Below are positions 37,765 through 46,992 of a stretch of 64,000 bases of DNA, in pieces. Every line of letters begins with the position of its first letter. Position 1 is the first letter of the stretch. The stretch is taken from the NCBI RefSeq assembly GCF_009707865.1, contig NZ_WMBA01000030.1, forward strand, positions 1 through 64,000, read 5' to 3'. Made by a program: the position numbers and the translations under genes. This DNA comes from Amycolatopsis pithecellobii. Its GTDB lineage: Bacteria > Actinomycetota > Actinomycetes > Mycobacteriales > Pseudonocardiaceae. Below the pieces are notes generated by a model. That model was not told where the DNA came from. It saw nothing but the letters and a program-made list of their open reading frames with translations, and searched no databases.

Positions 37765-38236
37765 CGAATTCGCTCCCCTCCCCTCGTCCACCCCAGACGA
37801 AATCGCCCTGGCGGCGATGTTCCCACCCGATCGAGCGGGTTCCCGCGGCCGCGCGGAGTGACCGCGCGCAGCAGCCATCCACAGAGTTGTCCACAACTGT
37901 GCACTAATGTACGGCGGCCCACAGCGACTCCACCTGCGGGTCGAAACTACGCCAGCCAGAGCCTCCACACCTTTGACGGCGGTGCCTACCCCCACGAACG
38001 GGTGACTCAAGAGGAGACACGCTAACAAGGCTCGGGCTGTCAGACAAGTCGCTTGCCCCAGAAGGATTCCACGCTCTACGCGGAGTCGCCACCCGGTCCG
38101 AGTCCGTGCTGATGGGGGCCGGTTGCCGGGGTCGGAGAACGAGTGCGTACCCTCGTAAAGTCACCCCGCTTGCCGCGGGCACCTTCGCGTGTCCGCGTTC
38201 GCGAGCCGGTTTGTCGAGACCAGGAGAAGCAGAGTC
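37765..38236. promoter_or_regulatory. divergent dnaA-rpmH control region
   Basis: 472 bases without a gene. Two DnaA boxes, CCATCCACA (37875-37883) and TTGTCCACA (37887-37895), sit in the dnaA promoter half. On the rpmH side TTGCCG (38123-38128) and TACCCT (38148-38153), spaced 19 bases, could form a promoter. No other motif seen. Divergent transcription away from this region is the usual plan around actinobacterial oriC. Confidence 0.6.
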
Positions 38237-38380
38237 GTGAGCAAGGGTAAGCGCACTTTCCAGCCGAACAACCGCCGACGCGCCCGCACGCACGGATTCC
38301 GGCTGCGCATGCGCACCCGTGCCGGCCGGGCGATCCTTTCGGCCCGTCGTCGCAAGGGCCGCGAGAAGCTGTCCGCCTGA
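38237..38380 (+). CDS. rpmH: ribosomal protein bL34
   Basis: 47 residues, very basic: [20 protein letters not shown], then [15 protein letters not shown] and KGREKLSA. Part of the 50S subunit. Start GTG 38237 is preceded by AGGAGAAG. Heads rpmH-rnpA-yidD-yidC-jag, the classical order next to oriC. Confidence 0.97.
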   Translation: MSKGKRTFQPNNRRRARTHGFRLRMRTRAGRAILSARRRKGREKLSA

Positions 38381-38404
38381 CCGCGCCACCTCCAGGCGCA
38401 CCGA

Positions 38405-38869
38405 ATGCTGCCCCCGGCCGCGCGTCTGCGGCGAAGTGAGGACTTCCGTGAAGTGATGCGCCGGGGGTCCCGCGCGGGGCGGCGACGTCTGGTCGTCCAC
38501 GCGTTGCAGGCCAGAGACCCCCCCGCCGGTCACTCACCGCCACCCTCAACGGAGACGCAGGGCGTCGCTGATTTGTCCGGAGCACCGTCGCGGGCGGGTT
38601 TTGTGGTGAGCAAGGCGGTCGGGAACTCCGTCGTCCGGCACAGGGTGAGCAGGCGGCTGCGGCATCTGGTGGCCGCCCGGCTCGGAACCGTCCCGCCCGC
38701 CACGGCGTTGGTCATTAGGGCATTACCGTCGGCGGCCACGGCGTCGAGCGCCGAACTCGGCGCGGACATCGACGCCGCGCTCGTGCGGTTACGCCTCCTT
38801 CCGGACCGCCGCACTGACCGGCCCGGCAGTGACCACACTGACCACGACAACGATGGGCCTGCGGTGTGA
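38405..38869 (+). CDS. rnpA: RnpA: protein subunit of RNase P
   Basis: 154 residues, longer than the usual 115-125. The N-part LPPAARLRRSEDFREVMRRG and the core GFVVSKAVGNSVVRHRVSRR with the RNR-like motif are intact. Between them an additional Pro/Ser/Thr segment of about 30 residues (ARDPPAGHSPPPSTETQG onward) is inserted after the second strand. The C-terminus ends acidic. It aids 5' processing of tRNAs. The stop overlaps yidD by four bases. Confidence 0.94.
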   Translation: MLPPAARLRRSEDFREVMRRGSRAGRRRLVVHALQARDPPAGHSPPPSTETQGVADLSGAPSRAGFVVSKAVGNSVVRHRVSRRLRHLVAARLGTVPPATALVIRALPSAATASSAELGADIDAALVRLRLLPDRRTDRPGSDHTDHDNDGPAV

Positions 38870-39183
38870 ACGAAGACACGGCCGCGATCGGCGACGGGAC
38901 CGAAGAGGTCATCCGCCCTGGCCCGGTTGCCCGGGTCTTGCTGCTCCCCCTTCGCTTCTATCGCAAGTTCATCTCCCCCTACCTCCCGCCGAGCTGCCGG
39001 TTCTATCCCAGCTGCAGCACGTACGCGGTTGAGGCCCTGACCCGGTTCGGCGCTGCCCGCGGTTCCTATCTCGCGTTGCGCCGACTGCTGCGGTGCGGCC
39101 CGTGGACGATGCCCGGCCGCGACCCGGTGCCCGAGACGTTCTCCTGGCGCCACACCAGACCTGGTTTGTCAACCGAGGAGTAG
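38866..39183 (+). CDS. yidD: YidD membrane protein insertion efficiency factor
   Basis: 105 residues. The family core FYRKFISPYLPPSCRFYPSC, then STYAVEALTRFGAARGSYLA and RRLLRCGPW is complete, with its conserved cysteines. An amphipathic helix attaches it to the inner membrane, where it assists YidC. Start GTG 38866. Confidence 0.95.
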   Translation: MNEDTAAIGDGTEEVIRPGPVARVLLLPLRFYRKFISPYLPPSCRFYPSCSTYAVEALTRFGAARGSYLALRRLLRCGPWTMPGRDPVPETFSWRHTRPGLSTEE

Positions 39184-39187
39184 CTCA

Positions 39188-40300
39188 GTGCTCAACTTCA
39201 TCTACTACCCCGTGTCCTTCATCCTCTGGTGTTGGCACAAAGTCTTCGGCTTCGTGTTGGGGGACAACAACGCGTTTGCCTGGATCCTCGCGATCATGTT
39301 CCTGACGTTCACGGTTCGCGGCATCATGTTCAAACCGTTCGTGAACCAGGTCCGGTCGATGAAGAAGATGCAGGACTTCGCGCCGGAAATGAAGAAGATC
39401 CAGAAGAAGTACGCGAACGACAAGCAGCGTCAAGCGGCGGAGATGCAGAAGCTCCAGCGGGAGCACGGCGTCAACCCGCTCGGCAGCTGCCTGCCGATGG
39501 TTCTGCAGATCCCTGTCTTCATTGGTCTGAACTGGGTGCTGCGCGCGTTCTCGATCCAGCCCAAGGACGGCAGCCCGAAGACCAACAACTACTTCTTCGA
39601 TCAGGCCGGCGTCGATTCCTATGTGCACGCCAAGCTGTTCGGCGTCAACATCGGTGACGCCATCCACCACGCGTCGGTCCTCGGCGGCACGGGTGGCGGC
39701 TGGAACTGGAACGTTGCTCCTGTCGCGATTCCGCTGATGATCCTGGCGAGCGTGCTGACCCACCTGACGGCGCGGCACTCGGCAGCCCGGCAGAGCGCGG
39801 CGGCCGCGGAGGCGACCCCGCAGACCGCGATGATGCAGAAGCTGACGATGTACATCTTCCCGCTGGGTGTGCTCGTCTTCGGTGCCTTCTTCCCGATCGG
39901 ACTGCTCGTCTACTGGTTGTCGAACAACGGCTGGACGCTGATGCAGCAGCGCCTCGTATACACGCGTATCGATAAGGAAGAGGAAGAGAAGAAGGTCGCG
40001 GAGAAGGAGAAGCGCGACGCGCTCGCCCCGAAGCCCGGCGCCAAGCCGAAGCCCGGTCAGAAGCCGGCGCAGCAGACAAAGCCCGTCGCCACGGAGGAGG
40101 AGTCGTCCACGAGCGAGTCCACGACGGGCGGCAATCGCGCCGCCGCCAACGGCGGTAAGGGCAACTCGAAGGCCGGATCGCCTCACCGGTTCGCTCAGCA
40201 GCCGCAGCGCCCGAAGAGCGGGACAGCGCAGCAGCGGAAGAAACCGGCATCGGGCGGCAAGAACCCTGGACAGAAAGGCTCGGGGCAGAAGCGTCGCTGA
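39188..40300 (+). CDS. yidC: YidC membrane protein insertase
   Basis: 370 residues. Short-form YidC/Oxa1: five membrane segments, cytosolic loop rich in Lys/Gln (MKKMQDFAPEMKKIQKKY), the hydrophilic-groove Arg in MFLTFTVRGIMF, and FPIGLLVYWLSNNGWTLMQQ. The tail (about 265-370) is Lys/Pro/Gln-rich and disordered, typical for ribosome contact. Start GTG 39188 follows GAGGAG. Confidence 0.95.
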   Translation: MLNFIYYPVSFILWCWHKVFGFVLGDNNAFAWILAIMFLTFTVRGIMFKPFVNQVRSMKKMQDFAPEMKKIQKKYANDKQRQAAEMQKLQREHGVNPLGSCLPMVLQIPVFIGLNWVLRAFSIQPKDGSPKTNNYFFDQAGVDSYVHAKLFGVNIGDAIHHASVLGGTGGGWNWNVAPVAIPLMILASVLTHLTARHSAARQSAAAAEATPQTAMMQKLTMYIFPLGVLVFGAFFPIGLLVYWLSNNGWTLMQQRLVYTRIDKEEEEKKVAEKEKRDALAPKPGAKPKPGQKPAQQTKPVATEEESSTSESTTGGNRAAANGGKGNSKAGSPHRFAQQPQRPKSGTAQQRKKPASGGKNPGQKGSGQKRR

Positions 40301-40324
40301 CAGCTTCCCCGGGAGAGGAGACGA

Positions 40325-40867
40325 ATGATGTCGGAGACGGTCGAGACGATCGACACCGAAGGCAACGCCGACACCGAAGTGAGCGCCACGGGTGGTGCCG
40401 AACTGCTGGTGCGGGAAGGCGACATCGCGGGCGACTACCTCGAACGCCTGCTGGATCTGCTGGACTACGACGGTGACATCGATCTCGATGTCGAGGCCGG
40501 CCGGGCGATTGTCAGCATCGACGGCGGTGACGATCTGGAGAAGCTCGTCGGCGGCCGGGGTCAGGTGCTCGAGGCGCTACAGGAGCTGACCCGGCTTGCG
40601 GTGCAGCAGGAGACCGGGACTCGCAGTCGGCTGATGTTGGACATCGCCGGCTGGCGAGCGGCGCGGCGGGAGGAACTGCGCGAGCTTGGCCGGACGACCG
40701 CGGAGTCGGTGGTCTCGACGGGTGAGAAGGTGCGACTCCAGCCGATGAGCCCGTTCGAGCGGAAGGTCGTGCACGACGCAGTCGCCTCGGTGAAGGGCGC
40801 TCGTAGCGAGAGCGAGGGCGAGGAGCCGAAACGGCGCGTGGTCGTTCTGCTGGACGACGAAGACTGA
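40325..40867 (+). CDS. jag: Jag/KhpB-type RNA-binding protein (KH and R3H domains)
   Basis: 180 residues. An acidic N-terminus is followed by a KH domain (GDYLERLLDLLDYDGDIDLD, GGRGQVLEALQELTRLA) and an R3H domain (MSPFERKVVHDAVASVKGA). It lacks the Jag-N domain of firmicutes. Binds RNA; in mycobacteria and firmicutes linked to cell-wall elongation. Start ATG 40325 after GGGAGAGGAG. Last gene of the rpmH operon. Confidence 0.92.
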   Translation: MMSETVETIDTEGNADTEVSATGGAELLVREGDIAGDYLERLLDLLDYDGDIDLDVEAGRAIVSIDGGDDLEKLVGGRGQVLEALQELTRLAVQQETGTRSRLMLDIAGWRAARREELRELGRTTAESVVSTGEKVRLQPMSPFERKVVHDAVASVKGARSESEGEEPKRRVVVLLDDED

Positions 40868-40883
40868 CAAGCCAGGACTAAGA

Positions 40884-40916
40884 GCGGCCCACCGGGATCC
40901 GGTGGGCCGCTTTTTT
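40884..40916 (+). terminator. intrinsic terminator after jag
   Basis: Perfect 12-base stem GCGGCCCACCGG / CCGGTGGGCCGC, 3-base loop, then six T (40911-40916). Ends the rpmH-jag operon, just before the first parS site. Confidence 0.95.
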
Positions 40917-40925
40917 GTATTACTC

Positions 40926-40939
40926 GTTTCACGTGAAAC
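40926..40939. promoter_or_regulatory. parS: parS site 1
   Basis: GTTTCACGTGAAAC, the exact parS core bound by ParB, lies between the jag terminator and rsmG, about 5 kb from oriC. Confidence 0.93.
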
Positions 40940-40992
40940 GGGTCCACCTCCCCCTCTTGATGTTCGCGTCGGGGACAATCAGTCGCGACGCA

Positions 40993-41006
40993 GTTTCACG
41001 TGAAAC
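40993..41006. promoter_or_regulatory. parS: parS site 2
   Basis: GTTTCACGTGAAAC again, 67 bases after site 1 and ten bases before the rsmG start, so ParB bound here may also affect rsmG-parAB transcription. Confidence 0.93.
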
Positions 41007-41016
41007 GGGGTGACGA

Positions 41017-41712
41017 GTGGAGGACGTCGAAGACTCGACGGCCAAGGTGTTCGGTGCCGGCTTGCCACGGGCCAAGCGGTTCGCGGAGTTGTTGGAGCAA
41101 CACGGCGTCGAACGTGGGCTGATCGGTCCTCGCGAGGTCGAGCGCCTCTGGGAACGGCATCTCCTCAACTCCGCCGTGATCGGCGAGCGTATCCCCGACG
41201 GGGTGAGCGTCGTCGACGTTGGCTCGGGCGCTGGACTCCCCGGCATCCCGCTTGCGATCGCCAGACCGGATCTGGAGATCACTCTCGTCGAGCCGATGGC
41301 GCGTCGCGTCGACTGGCTTGCGGAAGTGATCGAGGAGCTGGACCTCGATGTCCGGGTGATCCGTGGGCGCGCCGAGGAGAAGGTCGTGCGCGCGGAGATC
41401 GGCACCGCGGATGTGGTGACCGCCCGCGCGGTCGCTCCACTCGCCCGCCTGGCGGGTTGGTGCCTTCCGCTGCTGCGAGAGGGTGGCATGATGCTTGCGG
41501 TGAAGGGGGCCAGCGCGCGGGACGAAGTCACCCGTGATGCGGCCGCCGTGTCCCGGGTCGGAGGCGGCACGCCCACGGTCTCGGAGTGCGGCGCGGGGCT
41601 CGTGGAGGTCCCCACCACCGTCGTCATTATCGAACGAATCCGCCCGCAGGCGCCGGAGCCGGGGAAACGGCGGCGGAACGCTGTCGGTGTCCGGTCGAAG
41701 CGGAGGGGATGA
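41017..41712 (+). CDS. rsmG: RsmG: 16S rRNA (guanine-527-N7)-methyltransferase
   Basis: 231 residues. SAM-binding VVDVGSGAGLPGIPLAIARP, then VEPMARRVDWLAEVIEEL and the family motif VTARAVAPLARLAGWCLPLL. It methylates G527 of 16S rRNA; loss gives low-level streptomycin resistance. Start GTG 41017. Upstream of parA as in nearly all actinobacteria (gidB). Confidence 0.95.
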   Translation: MEDVEDSTAKVFGAGLPRAKRFAELLEQHGVERGLIGPREVERLWERHLLNSAVIGERIPDGVSVVDVGSGAGLPGIPLAIARPDLEITLVEPMARRVDWLAEVIEELDLDVRVIRGRAEEKVVRAEIGTADVVTARAVAPLARLAGWCLPLLREGGMMLAVKGASARDEVTRDAAAVSRVGGGTPTVSECGAGLVEVPTTVVIIERIRPQAPEPGKRRRNAVGVRSKRRG

Positions 41713-41724
41713 AAAGATGGCCAT

Positions 41725-41738
41725 GTTCCACGTGAAAC
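41725..41738. promoter_or_regulatory. parS: parS site 3
   Basis: GTTCCACGTGAAAC, one mismatch from the core, in the 66-base gap between rsmG and parA. Confidence 0.85.
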
Positions 41739-41778
41739 CGCGCGGCGGAATATCAATCCCAGAGAGGTGGCTCGGCCG

Positions 41779-42681
41779 GTGACCCCGCCTTCAACAGACT
41801 GGACCCCGATCGCCGAAGAAGCCGAGCGCGCGGCGCGCGTTCTGCATCCCGAATCCAACCGCCTCCCCCGTCCCGACCATCGCCGCGTGCTGACGGTCGC
41901 CAACCAGAAGGGCGGGGTCGGCAAGACCACCAGTGCTGTCAACCTCGCCGCGGCGCTCGCGGTGCACGGGCTCAGGACGCTCGTCATCGACCTGGACCCA
42001 CAGGGCAACGCCAGCACCGCGCTCAACGTGGACCACCGCTCGGGCACGCCGTCGGTGTATGAGGTGCTCCTCGGCGAGGTATCCCTCGCGGACGCGACCG
42101 CCGTCAGCGAGCAGTCGCCGAACCTCCTGTGCGTCCCCGCGACGATCGACCTCGCCGGTGCCGAAATCGAACTCGTCGAGATGCCCAATCGAGAGTCGCG
42201 GCTCAAGGAGGCGCTGTCGTCCGAAGCGATCGATGAGGTCGGCGTCGACTACGTCTTCATCGACTGTCCCCCGTCTCTCGGGCTGCTCACCGTCAACGCG
42301 ATGGTCGCGGCACGCGAGGTGCTCATCCCGATCCAGTGCGAGTACTACGCGCTCGAAGGTCTGGGCCAGTTGCTGAGCAACATCGATCTGGTGCAGAAGC
42401 ACCTCAATCCCAGCCTCGCCGTGTCCACGATCCTGCTCACGATGTACGACGGCCGCACCAAGCTGGCCGATCAGGTGAGCGCCGAGGTGCGCGGTCACTT
42501 CGGCGACGTCGTGCTCAAGACCGTCATCCCGCGCAACGTGAAGGTCTCCGAGGCGCCCAGTTACGGCCAGACCGTGCTGGCGTACGACCCGGGTTCTCGT
42601 GGCGCGATGAGCTACATGGACGCGGCGAAGGAAATCGCCGAGCGTGGCAGCACCAACGGATCGAGGAGCGGAACGTTATGA
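41779..42681 (+). CDS. parA: ParA: chromosome-partitioning ATPase
   Basis: 300 residues of a Walker-type ParA: deviant P-loop [16 protein letters not shown], then [12 protein letters not shown] and [16 protein letters not shown]. With ParB it moves the origin region apart. In actinobacteria ParA also contacts DivIVA/Wag31. I use GTG 41779, preceded by AGAGGTGG; GTG 41767 would add four residues. The stop overlaps parB by four bases. Confidence 0.95.
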   Translation: MTPPSTDWTPIAEEAERAARVLHPESNRLPRPDHRRVLTVANQKGGVGKTTSAVNLAAALAVHGLRTLVIDLDPQGNASTALNVDHRSGTPSVYEVLLGEVSLADATAVSEQSPNLLCVPATIDLAGAEIELVEMPNRESRLKEALSSEAIDEVGVDYVFIDCPPSLGLLTVNAMVAAREVLIPIQCEYYALEGLGQLLSNIDLVQKHLNPSLAVSTILLTMYDGRTKLADQVSAEVRGHFGDVVLKTVIPRNVKVSEAPSYGQTVLAYDPGSRGAMSYMDAAKEIAERGSTNGSRSGTL

Positions 42682-43673
42682 CGGAGCGCAGAGGAGGACT
42701 CGGCCGCGGCCTCGCGGCGCTGATCCCCACCGGGCCGGCGAACGGTGAACAGCCGGAGGTTCGGGTCGAGACGTCCTCGCGCAACGGCGACAAGGACTGG
42801 TTTGCCGCGAACAACGCGGTGCCGGTTCCCGGGGGCGAGGTGGCCGGTGCCGTCTACCGTGAGATCCCGGTCGGCGCGGTCAAGGCCAATCCGAAGCAAC
42901 CTCGGCAGGTCTTCGACCAGGAGGCGCTGGCCGAGCTCGAGCATTCGATCCGCGAGTTCGGGCTCATGCAGCCGATCGTGGTGCGCGAGCTCGGCGATGG
43001 CGGCTACGAGCTCGTCATGGGCGAACGACGGCTCCGCGCGTCGCAACAAGCCGAGCTCGAGAAGATCCCGGCCATCGTCCGGCAGACCGCCGACGAGGCG
43101 ATGCTGCGGGACGCGCTCCTGGAGAACATCCACCGAGTTCAGCTGAATCCGCTCGAAGAGGCCGCCGCGTATCAGCAGCTGCTCGATGAGTTCGAGGTGA
43201 CACACGAGGAGCTGGCCGGCCGCATCGGTCGTAGCCGCCCGGTCATCACGAACACGATCCGGTTGCTCAAGCTTCCCCTCCCCGTGCAGCGCCGAGTCGC
43301 GGCCGGGGTGCTTTCGGCCGGACATGCGCGAGCGCTGCTGTCGCTCGAGGACGCCGAGGCGCAGGAGGAGCTGGCGACCCGCATCGTCGCCGAAGGTCTC
43401 TCCGTGCGCGCGACCGAGGAAGCGGTGACCCTCAAGAAGTCCGAGGCGCCCGCGAAGCCGAAACCGCAACCGCGCAAGGCCATGCACGCGCCGGGTTTGC
43501 AGGACCTGGCGACCCGCCTCTCCGACACGTTCGACACGCGGGTGAAGGTCGACCTCGGCCGCCGCAAGGGCCGGATCGTCGTCGAGTTCGGCTCGGTCGA
43601 CGATCTTCAGCGGATCGTGGACCTGATGGCGCCGAATGCGGCAAAACAGACATCCGATTTCGATGAGGAATGA
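42678..43673 (+). CDS. parB: ParB: centromere-binding CTPase
   Basis: 331 residues. The N-terminal [18 protein letters not shown] contacts ParA. CTP-binding ParB/Srx domain with [20 protein letters not shown] and [16 protein letters not shown]-binding HTH around [20 protein letters not shown]; the C-terminal dimerisation domain ends the protein. Loads at parS sites 1-3 and probably 22720. Start ATG 42678. Confidence 0.96.
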   Translation: MTERRGGLGRGLAALIPTGPANGEQPEVRVETSSRNGDKDWFAANNAVPVPGGEVAGAVYREIPVGAVKANPKQPRQVFDQEALAELEHSIREFGLMQPIVVRELGDGGYELVMGERRLRASQQAELEKIPAIVRQTADEAMLRDALLENIHRVQLNPLEEAAAYQQLLDEFEVTHEELAGRIGRSRPVITNTIRLLKLPLPVQRRVAAGVLSAGHARALLSLEDAEAQEELATRIVAEGLSVRATEEAVTLKKSEAPAKPKPQPRKAMHAPGLQDLATRLSDTFDTRVKVDLGRRKGRIVVEFGSVDDLQRIVDLMAPNAAKQTSDFDEE

Positions 43674-43708
43674 CACCAGGTCGTTTCGTCACGGTGATGA
43701 ATAGCAGA

Positions 43709-43741
43709 ACGGCTCCCTTCGCGCGCGGCGAGGGGAGCCGT
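43709..43741. terminator. bidirectional terminator after parB
   Basis: ACGGCTCCC (43709-43717) pairs with GGGAGCCGT (43733-43741), between the convergent parB and ddl-like genes. No T tract. Confidence 0.7.
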
Positions 43742-43757
43742 GATGTTTCCGCGGGGG

Positions 43758-44705
43758 TCAGCCCCGCGCGATGGCGCGAGTGACGAGCTCGGCGAAGACC
43801 TCGCCGAGATTGGTGCCGGCGGACTCCATGGCCATCGGTACCGTCGAAGTTTCCGTCAGCCCCGGCGACGAGTTCACTTCGAGGAACTGCACTGTGCCAT
43901 CGGGCGCGACGATCGCGTCGGTCCGCGAAATGTCACGCATGCCGAGCAGCCGGTGCGCCGCGACGGCCAGCTCCCCCACCGCCTTGGCCACATCTTCGGA
44001 CAGCCGCGCCGGCGAGAAGAAGTCGGTCAGTCCGGCGGTGTAGCGGGCCGTGTAGTTGTAGACCCCGCTCTCCGGCACGATCTCGACGGGCGGCAGCGCC
44101 TGCGGGCCGCCGTCGCGTTCGATCACGGCGATCGCGATCTCCGTGCCGTCGATGAGCCGCTCGGCCAGGACCGTGTCCCCGTAGGCGAAGCACCCGACCA
44201 TCGCGGCGGGCAGTTCCGCGGCATCGCGCACGACCTGCGTGCCGAGCGCGGAGCCACCCTGGTCCGGCTTGAGGATCAGCGGCAGCCCGAGCTGGTCGAC
44301 GATCGCGTCCAGCACCTCCTGCGCGCCCAGTTCACGGAACGTGCTGTTCGGTAGCGCGACCCAGTCGGGCGTGGCGAATCCGGCGTCGGCGACCAGCGCC
44401 TTCGCGGTCGGCTTGTCCCACGCGCGCCGGCATCCCTGCGAACTCGTTCCCACGTAAGGAATCTTGAGCATTTCGAGAATGGTCTGGACCGAACCGTTCT
44501 CGCCCTCGCCGCCGTGCAACGCGATCACCGCCGCGTCCGGACGATCGGTGCGCAGCCGGGTGAGCAGCCCCGCGTCCGTGTCCCATTCCTCGACGGTCAG
44601 CCCCTGCGACCGCAGGGCGGCGGACAGCCGCCTCCCGGAACGCAACGAGACATCTCGCTCATGCGAAAGCCCGCCTGCGAGAACTGCGACGGTGGGCAGA
44701 ACCAC
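43758..44705 (-). CDS. D-alanine-D-alanine ligase family protein
   Basis: 315 residues with ATP-grasp fold. VAVLAGGLSHERDVSLRSG at the N-terminus, ALHGGEGENGSVQ (substrate loop), LILKPDQGGSALG (ATP-binding), and FLEVNSSPGLTETSTVPMA (metal ligands). D-Ala-D-Ala ligases supply the peptide stem of peptidoglycan. It is slightly shorter than typical Ddl (about 350-370), so it could be a second ligase or use other substrates. Start GTG 44705. Confidence 0.85.
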   Translation of the reverse strand: MVLPTVAVLAGGLSHERDVSLRSGRRLSAALRSQGLTVEEWDTDAGLLTRLRTDRPDAAVIALHGGEGENGSVQTILEMLKIPYVGTSSQGCRRAWDKPTAKALVADAGFATPDWVALPNSTFRELGAQEVLDAIVDQLGLPLILKPDQGGSALGTQVVRDAAELPAAMVGCFAYGDTVLAERLIDGTEIAIAVIERDGGPQALPPVEIVPESGVYNYTARYTAGLTDFFSPARLSEDVAKAVGELAVAAHRLLGMRDISRTDAIVAPDGTVQFLEVNSSPGLTETSTVPMAMESAGTNLGEVFAELVTRAIARG

Positions 44706-44738
44706 GCCGATACCCCTTTGAATGTCTGAAATGGACTC

Positions 44739-46052
44739 TCAGGCCGTGTCCGGAGACGGGTTCTCCGGCCCGGAGATCGGCTTCATGCTGACGTTACCGA
44801 AGGTCCGCACCAGGTCCATTTCGGACTCGAGAACCCCGGCGAGCCTGCGCACGCCCTCGCGGATCCGTTCGGGCGTCGGGTAGCAGTAGGACAACCGCAT
44901 CTGCCTGCTGCCGAAACCGTCGGCGTAGAAACCTGTTCCCGAGGCGTACGCGACCCGGGCGGTCACCGCGCGCGGCAGCATCGCCTTGGTGTCCACGCCT
45001 TCCGGCACGGTCACCCACACGTAGAACCCCCCGTCCGGGGTGGTCCAGCTGCAGCCCGTGGGCATGTGTTGTTCGAGCGCGCCGAGGATCGCATCACGGC
45101 GCTCCCGGTAGTTTTCGCGGAAGGTCTTGATCTGGCCCTTCCAGTCGTGCGTGGTCAGATACCGCGACACGATCATCTGGTTCAGCGTGGGCGGGCACAG
45201 CGTCGCGGACTCGGCCGCCAGCACCAGCTTCTCGCGTACCGCGTGTGGCGCCAGAACCCAGCCGACCCGCAGGCCCGAGGCGAACGTCTTCGAGAACGAC
45301 CCGAGGTAGATGACGTTGTCCGGGTCGAGGGAACGCAGCGCCGGGTAGGTCTGCCCGTCGAAGCCGAGTAGACCGTACGGGTTGTCCTCGATCACCAGCA
45401 CGCCGTGCGCGCGGCAGATCTCGACGATCTCGGCGCGGCGTTCGACGGCCAGTGTGACTCCGGCCGGATTGTGGAAATTCGGGATTGTATAAAGGAACTT
45501 GACCCGCTTGCCGGCTTTCGCGGCCTGGGCGAGTGCTTCGCGCAGCGCCTCCGGCACCAGGCCGTCGTCGTCCATCGCGACGTGCACGACCTGCGCCTGA
45601 TACGCGGCGAACGACCCGAGCGCGCCGACGTACGACGGCCCCTCGGCGAGCACGATGTCGCCGGGGTCGCAGAACAGCCGGGTGACCATGTCGAGACCCA
45701 TCTGGGAGCCGACGGTCACCACGACGTCGTCAGGATGGGCCGAGATGCCTTCGAGAGCCATGATCTCGCAGATCTGCTCTCGCAGTACCGGGATGCCGTG
45801 CGCGGACCCGTACTGGAGCGCTACGAGCCCCTCGTCGGCGATCAGCTCACCGATCTGAGTGGAGAGGCTCTCCAACGGCAGTGCGGCCAGGTTCGGCATG
45901 CCGCCCGCCAGCGAGACGACCTCGGGCCTGCTCGCCACCGCGAACAACGCCCGGATCTCCGACGCCGTCATCCCGGCGGTGCGCGCGGCGTACCGGTCGA
46001 GGTGCGGGTCGAGGTTGTGGCGGCCGGATCTGTCGGGCGTGGAGGCAGTCAT
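44739..46052 (-). CDS. PLP-dependent aminotransferase (class I/II)
   Basis: 437 residues. Fold-type I aminotransferase of the 2-aminoadipate/MocR catalytic type: VSLAGGMPN at the N-part, YTIPNFHNPAGVTL, EDNPYGLL, and the PLP lysine in YLGSFSKTFASGLRVGW. No GntR domain is fused. The substrate is not determined. Start ATG 46052 is a choice; the frame is open to 46136. The gap to the ddl-like gene is 33 bases, so probably one operon. Confidence 0.87.
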   Translation of the reverse strand: MTASTPDRSGRHNLDPHLDRYAARTAGMTASEIRALFAVASRPEVVSLAGGMPNLAALPLESLSTQIGELIADEGLVALQYGSAHGIPVLREQICEIMALEGISAHPDDVVVTVGSQMGLDMVTRLFCDPGDIVLAEGPSYVGALGSFAAYQAQVVHVAMDDDGLVPEALREALAQAAKAGKRVKFLYTIPNFHNPAGVTLAVERRAEIVEICRAHGVLVIEDNPYGLLGFDGQTYPALRSLDPDNVIYLGSFSKTFASGLRVGWVLAPHAVREKLVLAAESATLCPPTLNQMIVSRYLTTHDWKGQIKTFRENYRERRDAILGALEQHMPTGCSWTTPDGGFYVWVTVPEGVDTKAMLPRAVTARVAYASGTGFYADGFGSRQMRLSYCYPTPERIREGVRRLAGVLESEMDLVRTFGNVSMKPISGPENPSPDTA

Positions 46053-46220
46053 CAGCACTTCGCAGGTGTCGGCGGTCAGTCCGTCGAGTGTAACCACCCG
46101 TCCTTGTGACCTTCGCGGACTTTCGACCTGCGTCACATACGCCTATCCTCGGAAGCGGCCGAAACGCTGACGCGGTGCGCTGTGCCCGTCAGCCGGTCAC
46201 GAAACATTCTGGGAGGTCGG

Positions 46221-46868
46221 GTGTCGCGTCGCGTCGTAGGCGTCACGCTGGACAACCTGGAGCAGCTGCCCAAACACTGCCGCCGGTGCGTGTACTGGGA
46301 GCTCGCGCCGCATCTGCGCGCGCAGGCCGAGGAGTACGGCTCGACGGAGGTCGAGAAGGAAGCCTGGGTGTCCAGCGTGCTGCTGGAATGGGGATCCTGT
46401 GGCCGGCTCATTTTCAGTGACAACCTGCCGGTCGGGTTCGTGCTGTACGCCCCGCCGAACGCGGTCCCGCGAGCCAGCGCCTTCCCGACGTCGCCGCCCA
46501 GCGCGGACGCCGTGCTGCTGACCGGCTTCCACGTGCTGCCGGAGTTCCGTGGCGGTGGGCTGGGCCGGACGCTCGTCCAGGCGGTCGCGAAGGACCTCAC
46601 CCGCCGCGGCGTGCGGGCCATCGAGGCGTTCGGTGACGCGGACCCGGACGAGCCCGCGAACGAGGCGGTGGGACACACCTGCGTGGTCCCGGCCGACTTC
46701 CTCAGCGCGGTCGGGTTCAAGACCGTGCGCCCACATCCCAAATGGCCGCGGCTGCGCCTGGAACTTCGCTCGGCGATCTCCTGGAAGGAAGACGTCGAGG
46801 CGGCGCTGGAGCGTTTGCTGGGCCAGGTGAGCATCCAGACGGCGGAACCAAGCACCCTTCGCGCGTAG
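46221..46868 (+). CDS. GNAT-family acetyltransferase (Rv3916c type)
   Basis: 215 residues. VTLDNLEQLPKHCRRCVYWE at the start, and the acetyl-CoA loop LPEFRGGGLGRTLVQAVAKD. Conserved between cwlM and parB in mycobacteria (Rv3916c). Target unknown. Start GTG 46221 follows GGGAGG (46211-46216). A DnaA-box cluster begins at the first base after its stop. Confidence 0.88.
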   Translation: MSRRVVGVTLDNLEQLPKHCRRCVYWELAPHLRAQAEEYGSTEVEKEAWVSSVLLEWGSCGRLIFSDNLPVGFVLYAPPNAVPRASAFPTSPPSADAVLLTGFHVLPEFRGGGLGRTLVQAVAKDLTRRGVRAIEAFGDADPDEPANEAVGHTCVVPADFLSAVGFKTVRPHPKWPRLRLELRSAISWKEDVEAALERLLGQVSIQTAEPSTLRA

Positions 46869-46919
46869 TTGTCCACAGGTCTGTGGACAGAGTTATCCAC
46901 TTGTCCACAGTTGTGGGTA
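46869..46919. promoter_or_regulatory. compact DnaA-box cluster outside oriC
   Basis: TTGTCCACA (46869-46877, perfect), TGTGGACAG (46882-46890, reverse), TTATCCACT (46893-46901), TTGTCCACA (46901-46909, perfect) and a weaker TTGTGGGTA (46911-46919). Four good boxes in 41 bases, about 11 kb from oriC, in the gap before the next gene. No AT-rich unwinding element is adjacent, so it is more likely a DnaA-titrating, reactivating or regulatory site than a second origin. Confidence 0.75.
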
Positions 46920-46992
46920 GGCACTGCTCTGTTTGAGCGTTTTCGGGCCATTCTGGGACGGACGCGAGCCGCTTGAACAATGATCAACCCCT

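Noticed and set aside
46869-46919. Second replication origin
   Set aside because: No AT-rich unwinding region next to the boxes, and the dnaA-dnaN gap is a complete oriC.
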